This document shows, piece by piece, positions 1-6,156 of a stretch of DNA of 7,907 nt. A model generated the notes under the pieces. That model saw only the letters and a program-made list of their open reading frames with translations, was not told the origin of the DNA and made no database searches. The stretch is from Dokdonella_A sp038237055 (GTDB lineage Bacteria; Pseudomonadota; Gammaproteobacteria; Xanthomonadales; Rhodanobacteraceae), in contig JBBRZD010000143.1 of NCBI GenBank assembly GCA_038237055.1, forward strand, positions 1 through 7,907. Reading direction: 5' to 3'. The translations under genes were made by a program, and so were the position numbers. Each line of letters begins with the position of its first letter. The first letter of the stretch is position 1.

Positions 1-755
1 CGATGACGGCATTCGCCGATGATGGCGGCTGGTCAGGCGCAGGCGAACTCGGTTTCGCCGCCTCACGCGGCAATGCGAAGTCCGAAAATCTCAATGCGAA
101 ATTCTTGCTAAAGAAGGAAGACGATCAGTGGAAGGACAGCTTCTATCTGAGCGCACTGCGCAGCAAAGGTGAAGTCAAGGTAGCGACCGTGCAGAACGGC
201 CAGCTGGTCAATGTCTCCAGTTATGACTTGACCTCCAATCGAATCGAAACGGGTGCGTCGGCGGGTTACAAGCTCGACGAGCGCAGCTACATCGTCGGCG
301 CACTGCGTTACGAGAACGACGATTTCTCCCCGTTCGAATACCAATGGATCGCCTCCATCGGCTACGGCTACACGGTGCTAAAGAATTCGAGCAACGAGCT
401 CTCATTCGAAATCGGACCAGGCTACAAGACCGTGCAGCCGATCGATGGCGCCGTCGTGGTCAACGGTCAGCCGGTGCCGGTGAAGTTCGATTCGCAGAGC
501 GAACTGGTCGGGCGCGGCCTGATGTCCTACAAGCACAACTTCAGCGAGAACACGGCCTTCGTCGATACGTTCCTGGTCGAAGCCGGCAGCAACAACAAGT
601 TCTACCAGAACGATGCCGGACTTGCGGTCAGCATCAACAAGGCGTTCGCCCTCAAGGTCGGATACCAGGTCCGTAGCAACTCGGAAGTAGCACCCGGCAC
701 CAAAAAGACCGATCAGCTGTTGACCACGAACCTCGTCTACAACTTCGGCGGCTGA
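1..755 (+). CDS. DUF481 family outer-membrane beta-barrel protein (YdiY-like), 5'-truncated by window edge
   Basis: The protein resembles the DUF481 family (YdiY, 'putative salt-induced outer membrane protein'), a one-domain beta-barrel of the outer membrane with no established molecular function. The visible 250 residues alternate hydrophobic and polar residues, are rich in Tyr, Gly, Ser and Asn, and end in a typical barrel strand (NLVYNFGG) with a near-terminal Phe. The first ATG in the window is at base 3, but it is followed at once by TAFADD, which looks like the end of a signal peptide with an AFA cleavage site. The true start and most of the signal peptide therefore probably lie left of the window, and that ATG is internal. 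Repeated barrel-strand patterns such as GASAGYKL, IGYGYTVL and EIGPGYKT support the family call. The gene converges on hemC, and a strong hairpin lies just after its stop. It could be another small porin-like barrel, but DUF481 is the best fit. Confidence 0.8.
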   Translation, partial: MTAFADDGGWSGAGELGFAASRGNAKSENLNAKFLLKKEDDQWKDSFYLSALRSKGEVKVATVQNGQLVNVSSYDLTSNRIETGASAGYKLDERSYIVGALRYENDDFSPFEYQWIASIGYGYTVLKNSSNELSFEIGPGYKTVQPIDGAVVVNGQPVPVKFDSQSELVGRGLMSYKHNFSENTAFVDTFLVEAGSNNKFYQNDAGLAVSINKAFALKVGYQVRSNSEVAPGTKKTDQLLTTNLVYNFGG

Positions 756-777
756 GCACCGGGCGTTGTAATCGCGT

Positions 778-805
778 CATGGGAGCGGTTTGTGCCGCTC
801 CCATG
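778..805. terminator. Perfect 11-bp inverted repeat between convergent genes; probable bidirectional terminator or REP-like element
   Basis: The arms catgggagcgg (778-788) and ccgctcccatg (795-805) pair perfectly around a 6-base loop. A further GCG/CGC pairing (774-776 with 806-808) is possible past one bulged T. The hairpin starts 22 bases after the stop of the DUF481 gene and ends 15 bases before the hemC stop on the other strand, where a shared terminator is expected. Neither side has a clear run of T, so it is not a textbook intrinsic terminator. The GGGAGCGG/CCGCTCCC core resembles REP-type intergenic repeats I recall from Pseudomonas and Xanthomonadales genomes. Whether it is repeated here cannot be judged from one copy. 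Confidence 0.6.
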
Positions 806-820
806 CGCAACCTTGCAGCC

Positions 821-1735
821 TCACGCATGCGACAACATTTCATCCGCACCCAGTTCGCGCAACCCTTGCGCGACACGCTCGCCCAGCGACTGTGGGTCGT
901 CCATCGACCCCTGCGCTTGCGCGCGCACGAGGCGCCCGCTTTTTGCATCGCCGACCAGACCCCATAACGCAAGTCCGGTTTCTGTTTCCACGCAATAACC
1001 TGCGATCGGCACGTTGCAGCTGCCATGCAGGCTGCGATTCATTGCACGCTCGGCAGCGACGCAACGGTGCGTGTCGGCATCGTCGAGCCCCCGGACGAGT
1101 TCCAGTACGGACGCATCGCCAACGCGACATTCGATCGCTATCGCGCCTTGCGCGACCGCCGGCAACCAACCCGGCGCGGCAAGGCGTTCGCGAATGCGCG
1201 TGCCCAGGCCAAGTCGGTCGACGCCGGCACAGGCGAGAATGATCGCGGCATAGTCGCCCGCATCGAGTTTCGCCAATCGCGTATTCACGTTGCCGCGCAG
1301 ATCGACGAGTTCGAGATCCGGACGCAGCGCGCGCAATTGCGCCTGGCGCCGCAATGACGATGTTCCAACGCGCGCGCCATGCGGCAATTCGTCCAGACGT
1401 GCATGCAGGTTGCTGATGAATGCATCGGCCGCATCGGCGCGTTCGAGCACTGCGCCGATCGCAAAGCCAGGTTCCAGCTCCATCGGAACGTCCTTGAACG
1501 AATGGACCGCGATATCCGCACGCTGTTCGAGCATCGCGACTTCGAGTTCTTTCAGGAACAGACCCTTGCCGCCGATCTCGGCGAGCGGTCGGTCGAGGAT
1601 CTGGTCGCCGCGCGTGGTCATTGGCACCAGCTCGACGACGATTCCCGCATGCAACGCGCGCAGACGTGTCGCGACATGTTCGGCCTGCCACAAAGCAAGC
1701 GCGCTCTTGCGCGTGGCAATGCGCAGTTTTTTCAT
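821..1735 (-). CDS. hemC: Porphobilinogen deaminase (hydroxymethylbilane synthase)
   Basis: This cytosolic enzyme joins four porphobilinogen molecules into hydroxymethylbilane, the linear tetrapyrrole leading to haem, sirohaem and related cofactors. From the ATG at 1735 the protein has 304 residues, the usual length. It begins MKKLRIATRKSALALWQ, the typical N terminus. The catalytic Asp82 sits in HSFKDVP (78-84). The substrate- and cofactor-binding arginines lie in TSSLRR (125-130) and DLRGNVNTRL (145-154). Cys240 in HGSCNVPIAGYC is the attachment site for the dipyrromethane cofactor, so the enzyme looks intact. The same frame is open upstream to 1876, but those 47 residues lie within algR and do not resemble the family. 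The start overlaps the algR stop in an ATGA (1735-1732). No good ribosome binding site precedes it, so coupling to algR translation is likely. It is the last gene of the algZ-algR-hemC run; no hemD follows on this strand. Confidence 0.97.
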   Translation of the reverse strand: MKKLRIATRKSALALWQAEHVATRLRALHAGIVVELVPMTTRGDQILDRPLAEIGGKGLFLKELEVAMLEQRADIAVHSFKDVPMELEPGFAIGAVLERADAADAFISNLHARLDELPHGARVGTSSLRRQAQLRALRPDLELVDLRGNVNTRLAKLDAGDYAAIILACAGVDRLGLGTRIRERLAAPGWLPAVAQGAIAIECRVGDASVLELVRGLDDADTHRCVAAERAMNRSLHGSCNVPIAGYCVETETGLALWGLVGDAKSGRLVRAQAQGSMDDPQSLGERVAQGLRELGADEMLSHA

Positions 1736-2466
1736 AGCGTGCGGACCAGCTTGCGCAACGCTGGCAGATTGCGCCGGCTGACTTCGAGCGATGCCGTGAC
1801 CCCCTCGACATTCGCGAACAAGCGGCCATCCGGAGCGCGCGTCAGGCCGGCAAGTTTGCCGAGCGCCACCAGACAATTGCGATGGATGCGCACAAAGCGA
1901 CCCTCGAATTCGTCTTCCAGCGCTTTCAATGGTTCCTCGATCAGCACTTCACCTTTAGCGTGATGGACGACAACGTACTTGTCCTCGGCGAGCAGATAGT
2001 CGATGTCAGCGACCGGCACCAGCACCAGGCTGCCGCGGACGCGTGCGCACAGGTGCGTGCGCCGGCGACCCGATTCAATCGCGCGTTCGACGCCCTGTGC
2101 CTGCGCACCGGTCCAGCGGCGCGCCTTCGCCAGCGCCGCTTGCAGTCGTTCGCTACGCACTGGCTTGACCAGGTAATCCACAGCGTTTGCTTCGAAGGCC
2201 GCGAGCGCGTGATCCTCGAATGCGGTGCAGAAGATCACGCCAGGCGGCGATTCCAGCGCACCGAGATGGCGTGCCGTCTCAAGACCGTCCATGACCGGCA
2301 TGCGGATATCGAGCAGGACCACATCGGGCCGCATGCGAGCGGCCACTTCGAGCGCGTCGCGACCGTTGCCGGCGGTGCCGACCACGACGACGCCGTCGAT
2401 TTCACCGAGCATCGCTGCCAGGCGTTCGCGTGCAAGCGGTTCGTCGTCGACGATCAGCACATTCAT
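1732..2466 (-). CDS. algR: LytTR-family response regulator, AlgR type
   Basis: This is a 244-residue transcription regulator of a two-component system. The receiver domain (about 1-120) has the acidic pocket Asp7/Asp8 in LIVDDEP, the phospho-acceptor Asp53 in VVLLDIRMP, the switch Thr81 and Lys101 in LVKPV. A linker of about 15 residues leads to a LytTR DNA-binding domain (about 138-244), with typical elements DIDYLLAEDKYVVVH, FVRIHRNCLV and SRRNLPALR. AlgR of Pseudomonas, the best-known relative, controls alginate, type IV pili and virulence genes; the targets here are unknown. Its ATG overlaps the sensor-kinase stop as TGATG (2468-2464), and its stop overlaps the hemC start. That fixes it as the middle gene of a coupled operon, with the upstream kinase as likely partner. 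Only a weak purine stretch (CGAGA, about 10 bases upstream) precedes the start. The symbol is assigned from domain layout and gene order; other LytTR regulators share this architecture. Confidence 0.88.
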   Translation of the reverse strand: MNVLIVDDEPLARERLAAMLGEIDGVVVVGTAGNGRDALEVAARMRPDVVLLDIRMPVMDGLETARHLGALESPPGVIFCTAFEDHALAAFEANAVDYLVKPVRSERLQAALAKARRWTGAQAQGVERAIESGRRRTHLCARVRGSLVLVPVADIDYLLAEDKYVVVHHAKGEVLIEEPLKALEDEFEGRFVRIHRNCLVALGKLAGLTRAPDGRLFANVEGVTASLEVSRRNLPALRKLVRTL

Positions 2467-3533
2467 CAGGCACGCGTCTCGGGCAGGCGCACGTTCACGA
2501 CATAGGTCTCCGGACCAGGCTCCACGCGCAACTCGCCGCGCGCACCGAAATGGTACTCGATGCGCGCGCGGATATTCGCGAGCGCGACACCATTGCGATG
2601 CGTTGGCGCATCCGAGGACAGCGGATTGCGCACAACGATCTCGACCGCGCCCGGCACGCGGCGACCGCTCACACTCACGGTGCCGCCGTCGGCCAGCGGC
2701 TGGATGCCGTGGTAGACCGCGTTCTCGACCAACGGTTGCAGCAGCAAGCGCGGTATCGCCAGATCACGCGGCAGGTCGGCGACATCCATTTCGACCTTGA
2801 GACGATCGCCCAGACGCAGATGCTCGATGTGCAGATAGCGCGCGACCAGATCGAGTTCCTCGCCCAGCGTGCCCGGCGCGTCGTCGGCACCCAGCGCGGC
2901 GCGAAACAGGTCGGCGAGATCCTCGACCGTGCGCTCAGCCTCGATCGGTCGAGTGCGGATCAGGCTCGCGATCGTATTCATGCTGTTGAACAGGAAATGC
3001 GGCCGGATGCGCGCCTGCAGCGCATCAACCTGCGCTTTCGCCGTCGCGCGCACGCGTTCGCGCCAGCGTTCGAGCACGAACAAATAGCGCAGCAGCGCCG
3101 CTCCAATCAATCCGCAGATGGCAGCGTTGTCGAACACGAAGCGCGAAGCGGAACCGATCGGAACACTCATGCCCAAGCCAAGCGCCTGGTCCATCTGGCA
3201 TACCACCGCGCTGGCCAGCGCCGTCACCAGCACACTGACGATCCAGGCGACGAAAAAACCGTGGCGCATGCGCAACGATCCGAGCGCTCGTCGCAGCGAA
3301 CACAACACAACGGCGTTGAGCAACGCGAGCCACTGTACGTAAACGCTGATCACACCCAGCCGCGACAACCATGGCCGCGTGTCGAAATCCGGTGCCAGCA
3401 CGACCACGAGAGCGACCAGCTCGGCGACGATCATTACCGCGAACAGGGTCGGCGCGCTGCAGAACTGCGGCAGCCAGTTCGCCGCTGACGCATTCGCTTG
3501 CTCGCCACGTGTGCTGGAAGATCCCGATCCCAT
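2466..3533 (-). CDS. algZ: Membrane sensor histidine kinase, AlgZ/FimS (LytS-like) type
   Basis: This is the inner-membrane sensor for the adjacent AlgR-type regulator. From the ATG at 3533 it has 355 residues. A short polar N terminus leads to LPQFCSAP. Four hydrophobic helices follow (about 28-48, 60-80, 92-112 and 133-154), with no large periplasmic domain. A His_kinase (PF06580-type) region comes next, whose phospho-acceptor is probably His179 in RPHFLFNSMNTI. The C-terminal ATPase-like part has an N box, LLQPLVENAVYHG (Glu270, Asn271). The usual second box DxGxG is absent: the equivalent stretch reads VVRNPLSSD. The last box is a variant, NGVALANIRARI. As I recall, AlgZ/FimS proteins deviate similarly. 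The frame is open to a GTG at 3560, but that start would lie in a palindrome and add nine non-conserved residues. ATG 3533 has no ribosome binding site and sits 7 bases after a TATACT box, so it may be leaderless. The stop overlaps the algR start by one base. Confidence 0.87.
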   Translation of the reverse strand: MGSGSSSTRGEQANASAANWLPQFCSAPTLFAVMIVAELVALVVVLAPDFDTRPWLSRLGVISVYVQWLALLNAVVLCSLRRALGSLRMRHGFFVAWIVSVLVTALASAVVCQMDQALGLGMSVPIGSASRFVFDNAAICGLIGAALLRYLFVLERWRERVRATAKAQVDALQARIRPHFLFNSMNTIASLIRTRPIEAERTVEDLADLFRAALGADDAPGTLGEELDLVARYLHIEHLRLGDRLKVEMDVADLPRDLAIPRLLLQPLVENAVYHGIQPLADGGTVSVSGRRVPGAVEIVVRNPLSSDAPTHRNGVALANIRARIEYHFGARGELRVEPGPETYVVNVRLPETRA

Positions 3534-3539
3534 TCGCGC

Positions 3540-3545
3540 AGTATA
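3540..3545 (-). promoter_or_regulatory. Candidate -10 box (TATACT) for the algZ-algR-hemC operon
   Basis: Read on the minus strand, 3545-3540 is TATACT, matching five of six bases of the sigma-70 -10 consensus. Six bases separate it from the ATG at 3533, so a start seven bases downstream would fall on the A of that ATG and give a leaderless mRNA. No -35 hexamer is recognisable at 16-18 bases spacing; that stretch is occupied by a 16-bp palindrome. The site is inferred from sequence only. Confidence 0.35.
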
Positions 3546-3557
3546 GGGTTGCAAGCA

Positions 3558-3573
3558 CACGCAGCGCTGCGTG
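3558..3573. promoter_or_regulatory. Perfect 16-bp palindrome between carboxylesterase and algZ; possible operator or weak terminator
   Basis: CACGCAGCGCTGCGTG reads the same on both strands. It lies between the carboxylesterase stop (3607) and the algZ start (3533). If the TATACT box is the -10 element, the palindrome is centred near -32 and overlaps the -35 position, a natural place for a repressor or activator. It could instead fold as a 6-bp stem with a GCGC loop and act as a terminator for the carboxylesterase. No T-run follows it, which weakens that reading. Confidence 0.4.
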
Positions 3574-3606
3574 CTCAGCGATACGCTTGGTGCGGGCGTG
3601 GGATCG

Positions 3607-4278
3607 CTACGCGTTTACGTGCAGGGTCGCAGCGATCCACGCGCGTAGATCGTCGATTTCCTCGGCACACACCTGATGCGCCATCGGATAGCTGTGCCAG
3701 GCCACTTCGTAACCGAGCTCCTTCAGCGCTTCGCAGGCGGCGGCGCCGAGCGTCTGCGGGACGATGGGATCGAAACTTCCGTGGCCGAAAAATATCGGCA
3801 GGCGTGCATTGGCCGCGCTTCGTTCGCCGTCCGTCCTTTCTTCCAGCGGCAGATAGGTCGACAACGCGATGATTCCGGCCAGCTTCGCGGCATGCCGCAC
3901 GCCCGCCGTCAGTGCAATCGCCCCCCCTTGCGAGAAACCGGCCAGCAATATCCGCTCTGCGGGAATGCCGCGCTCGGCTTCGCGCGCGATCAATTCATCC
4001 ACTTGCGCGATCGATGCGCGGATGCCTGCTTCGTCCTGCTTGTCGGCGATCGCCATGCCACGGATGTCGTACCACGCGCGCATCGACATACCGTTGTTGA
4101 TCGTAATCGGCCGCATCGGTGCGTGCGGAAACACGAAACGCAGCGGCGGCCATTCGTGGCCGATCAGCTCGGGCACAATCGGCGCGAAATCGTTGCCGTC
4201 CGCACCCAGGCCGTGCAACCAGATGATCGCGTGGCGCGGATTTGCCGCGGTTTCGGTCTCTACACAAGGCAGGGTCAA
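3607..4278 (-). CDS. Phospholipase/carboxylesterase family alpha/beta hydrolase (carboxylesterase II/YpfH type)
   Basis: This is a 223-residue, probably cytosolic serine esterase of the Abhydrolase_2 family, which hydrolyses short acyl esters and in some members lysophospholipids or thioesters. It closely follows the Pseudomonas fluorescens carboxylesterase II pattern. An oxyanion-side motif, IIWLHGLGADGNDF, starts at residue 18. The nucleophile is Ser116 in GFSQGG, with Asp170 in GSFDPIVP and His201 in YPMAHQVC, at near-identical spacing and total length. The start chosen is TTG at 4278, with AGGAG six bases upstream, giving MTLPCVETET as the N terminus. The next in-frame ATG is at 4371, would add 31 unrelated residues and lacks family support. 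There is no signal peptide. The gene is divergent from the secreted esterase at 4427 and lies 73 bases upstream of algZ on the same strand, so read-through into the algZ operon is possible. The physiological substrate cannot be told from sequence. Confidence 0.93.
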   Translation of the reverse strand: MTLPCVETETAANPRHAIIWLHGLGADGNDFAPIVPELIGHEWPPLRFVFPHAPMRPITINNGMSMRAWYDIRGMAIADKQDEAGIRASIAQVDELIAREAERGIPAERILLAGFSQGGAIALTAGVRHAAKLAGIIALSTYLPLEERTDGERSAANARLPIFFGHGSFDPIVPQTLGAAACEALKELGYEVAWHSYPMAHQVCAEEIDDLRAWIAATLHVNA

Positions 4279-4426
4279 GGCGTACTCCTGGCAGTCGATC
4301 AGACGTCTAGGCTGCCCGTGTTGCCCCGATTTGCCAAGCACGTCGACGCGAAATCGAATGCCGGAATGCAATATGCACGTGTGCTAGCGTGCCGCGCGAT
4401 CGCCCCGCCCCTGCCGGAAACCCGCC
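4279..4426. other. Divergent intergenic region (148 bp) between the carboxylesterase and secreted-esterase genes
   Basis: By layout this gap should hold promoters for both divergent genes, yet neither strand shows a convincing pair of boxes. The best plus-strand candidate is TTGCCA (4331-4336) with TCGAAT (4354-4359) at 17 bases. On the minus strand a TTGGCA has no good -10 at normal spacing. The gap is not unusually AT-rich. A GGAAA (4416-4420) six bases before ATG 4427 is a moderate ribosome binding site for the plus-strand gene. Confidence 0.4.
4285..4289 (-). promoter_or_regulatory. Shine-Dalgarno site fixing the TTG start of the carboxylesterase
   Basis: AGGAG on the minus strand (CTCCT on the plus strand) lies six bases before TTG at 4278-4276. 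It is the strongest ribosome binding site in the left half of the window. With the family N terminus beginning exactly there, it decides for TTG over the ATG at 4371. Confidence 0.8.
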
Positions 4427-5965
4427 ATGCATGTATCCAAATTGCTGGCCGCCTGCGCCGTCCTCGCGCTGACGGCCAAACCCGCCGCTGCGGCTACGCA
4501 CGCCGATTTCCTCTACGGGCACAGCACGGATGGCGCCAATCAGCCATTCCGCTACTTCGTGCCACCGGGCTATAACGGCGCGCAGGCGTATCCGTTGATC
4601 CTGTTCCTGCATGGTTCGGGCGAGCGCGGCAGCGACAACGAGGCCCAGCTCAACAACAATGCGAACGGTGCGCTGCAGCTGATCGGCGACAACCAGCTCG
4701 CGTTGCAACCGGTCTTCATGATCGCGCCACAATGCCCGACCGACGGCTGGTGGAGCGGCGCGACACTCACGACCGCGATCGGCATCATCGATCAGATCGC
4801 CGCGAGCTATCACATCGATCCTGATCGCGTATACGTGACCGGCCTTTCGATGGGCGGCATGGGCACGTGGAGCGCAGTCACTTCGCAACCAACACGCTTC
4901 GCCGCAGCGGTGCCGATGTCCGGCAACGGCAATGCCAATCCTGCCGCCGCGGTCAGCGCGATACCGTTCTGGTTCTTCCATGCAAACAACGACGGCACCG
5001 TCCCCGTCGCTGGATCCGACACGCTCGTCGCCGCCCTGCGCAACGCCGGCGCAAGTACGATCTACACGCGCTACGACACCGGCGGCCACACCATCTGGTC
5101 GGCCGCCTACGCGCATCCGCTACTGTTTCCTTGGCTGGTGTCGCAGCAACGCGGCAACCCGAGCACGATCACGCCGCCGATCCTGCGCATCGCGCAACCG
5201 ACCGCGGGCAACGCGTGGTCGACCGATCAGCCCACGATCGACCTCGCCGGCAGCACGAACAACGATGGCAACATGATCGATGCGCTTGGCTGGGACGCGC
5301 CTGCCGGCAACGGCAACGCGAGCGGCACCACAACGTGGAGCGCAGCCGGGATATCGCTCAATCAAGGCGCCAATCTCATCCACGTGACGGCGACGTCGCC
5401 GAGCGAGTACACCCCTTATGGCGGACACACCACCTTCAACGACAGCCTGCGCGTGACGCGCACCGATTCGCCACCGCAACCGGGCAGCGTGGTTGCGGCG
5501 ATCAACGCAGGTGGCGGCGCCTACATCGCGGGCGATGGAACGCCGTACGCGGCCGACACCGACTTCGAGGGCGGCAGTACGCAAGTATCCACGCATACCA
5601 TCGCCGGCACCGCAGACGGCCCGCTCTACAACGACTGGCGCTACGGCAACTTCGCGTACCACATCCCCATGTTCGACGGCGCCTACACGGTCGAACTGCA
5701 GTTCGCCGACACCTATAACACTGCCGCTGGCAAACGCATCTTCGACGTCGCGATCGAAGGCACGACGGTGTTGAACGACTTCGACATCGTGGCAAGCGTA
5801 GGCGCGGACGTCGCGACCGTACGCCACTTCGATGTCACGGTGAGCGATGGAACGCTCGATATTGTCTTCACGAACGGCAGCGCAGGCAGCGCGCGCATCG
5901 ATGCGATCCGCGTGATTCGCAGCGGCGGCGATGCGATCTTCAGGAACGGCTTCGAGGCCAATTGA
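4427..5965 (+). CDS. Secreted esterase/predicted peptidase (COG4099-like) with Ig-like and malectin-like domains and a short C-terminal GFE tail
   Basis: This 512-residue exported protein has four parts. Residues 1-22 are a signal peptide (Lys5, hydrophobic core, Ala-rich cleavage site near 22-23). Residues about 27-242 are an alpha/beta-hydrolase domain of the COG4099 type. It shows PLILFLHGSGERG (56-68), IAPQCP and WW, Ser141 in GLSMGG, probable Asp189 in NNDGTVPV and probable His221 in TGGHTIW, so it appears catalytically complete. Residues about 250-345 form an Ig-like beta domain (SGTTTWSAAGISLNQGANLI, then VTA). Residues about 354-498 match the malectin-like pattern (VVAAINAGGGAY, ELQFADTY, KRIFDVAIEG, then IDAIRVI), a fold that often binds sugars. 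The protein ends in GDAIFRNGFEAN, separate from the malectin fold. I infer an ester hydrolase acting outside the cytoplasm, perhaps on a polysaccharide; the substrate is not shown. It is divergent from the cytosolic carboxylesterase and 191 bases before the S9 peptidase. Annotation as a PHB-depolymerase-like or feruloyl-esterase-like protein is possible but unproven. Confidence 0.85.
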   Translation: MHVSKLLAACAVLALTAKPAAAATHADFLYGHSTDGANQPFRYFVPPGYNGAQAYPLILFLHGSGERGSDNEAQLNNNANGALQLIGDNQLALQPVFMIAPQCPTDGWWSGATLTTAIGIIDQIAASYHIDPDRVYVTGLSMGGMGTWSAVTSQPTRFAAAVPMSGNGNANPAAAVSAIPFWFFHANNDGTVPVAGSDTLVAALRNAGASTIYTRYDTGGHTIWSAAYAHPLLFPWLVSQQRGNPSTITPPILRIAQPTAGNAWSTDQPTIDLAGSTNNDGNMIDALGWDAPAGNGNASGTTTWSAAGISLNQGANLIHVTATSPSEYTPYGGHTTFNDSLRVTRTDSPPQPGSVVAAINAGGGAYIAGDGTPYAADTDFEGGSTQVSTHTIAGTADGPLYNDWRYGNFAYHIPMFDGAYTVELQFADTYNTAAGKRIFDVAIEGTTVLNDFDIVASVGADVATVRHFDVTVSDGTLDIVFTNGSAGSARIDAIRVIRSGGDAIFRNGFEAN

Positions 5966-6116
5966 CGGCGGAAACCTGTCGCGTCACAAGAGGTCGCTTG
6001 CGGCTCATTCGCGGAGAACGCCGGAGACGGGACGCTCGTGGCCCTCCAATTCCCCGGTGGCTGTCGGATCATCTTGCCGCTTACTTCCGGCCCGGTGCTT
6101 CTGCTCACCAAGTCGC

Positions 6117-6122
6117 TATGCT
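6117..6122 (+). promoter_or_regulatory. Weak candidate -10 box (TATGCT) for the S9 peptidase gene
   Basis: TATGCT matches four of six -10 consensus bases and lies 34 bases before the peptidase ATG, which would give a leader of roughly 28 bases including the ribosome binding site. No good -35 box stands 16-18 bases upstream. The remainder of the gap (5966-6156) holds no clear hairpin terminator and no small gene that I can support. Confidence 0.2.
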
Positions 6123-6156
6123 CGCCCCTTTGCCCCTCATGCTCCGGAGCCCCCCA

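Noticed and set aside
1736..1876. N-terminal extension of hemC by 47 residues in the same frame
   Set aside because: The extension is read from within algR, is unlike porphobilinogen deaminases, and the ATG at 1735 begins exactly at the family N terminus.
2430..3488. A 352-codon plus-strand frame opposite the sensor kinase
   Set aside because: Its translation is dominated by Arg, Gln, Ala and His with no domain pattern. The minus strand encodes a convincing kinase over the same bases.
3534..3560. GTG start at 3560 for the sensor kinase
   Set aside because: It starts inside the palindrome, has no ribosome binding site and would place the TATACT box within the coding sequence. It remains possible but is less likely than ATG 3533.
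4445..4456. Lipobox-like LAAC at residues 7-10 of the secreted esterase, suggesting a lipoprotein
   Set aside because: The Cys lies too close to the N terminus for a functional lipoprotein signal (only about four hydrophobic residues between Lys5 and Cys10), while a normal hydrophobic core and Ala-rich cleavage site follow.
3676..4575. A 299-codon plus-strand frame spanning the carboxylesterase and the start of the secreted esterase
   Set aside because: It is Arg-rich without motifs and conflicts with two well-supported genes on either side of the divergent gap.
4307..5116. A 269-codon minus-strand frame opposite the secreted esterase
   Set aside because: It is an Arg/Val/Ala-rich shadow. 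The plus strand carries a signal peptide and catalytic motifs in this region.
6139..6156. ATG at 6139 as start of the S9 peptidase
   Set aside because: It is in frame, but it would put the CGGAG ribosome binding site inside the gene and insert extra residues before a normal signal peptide.
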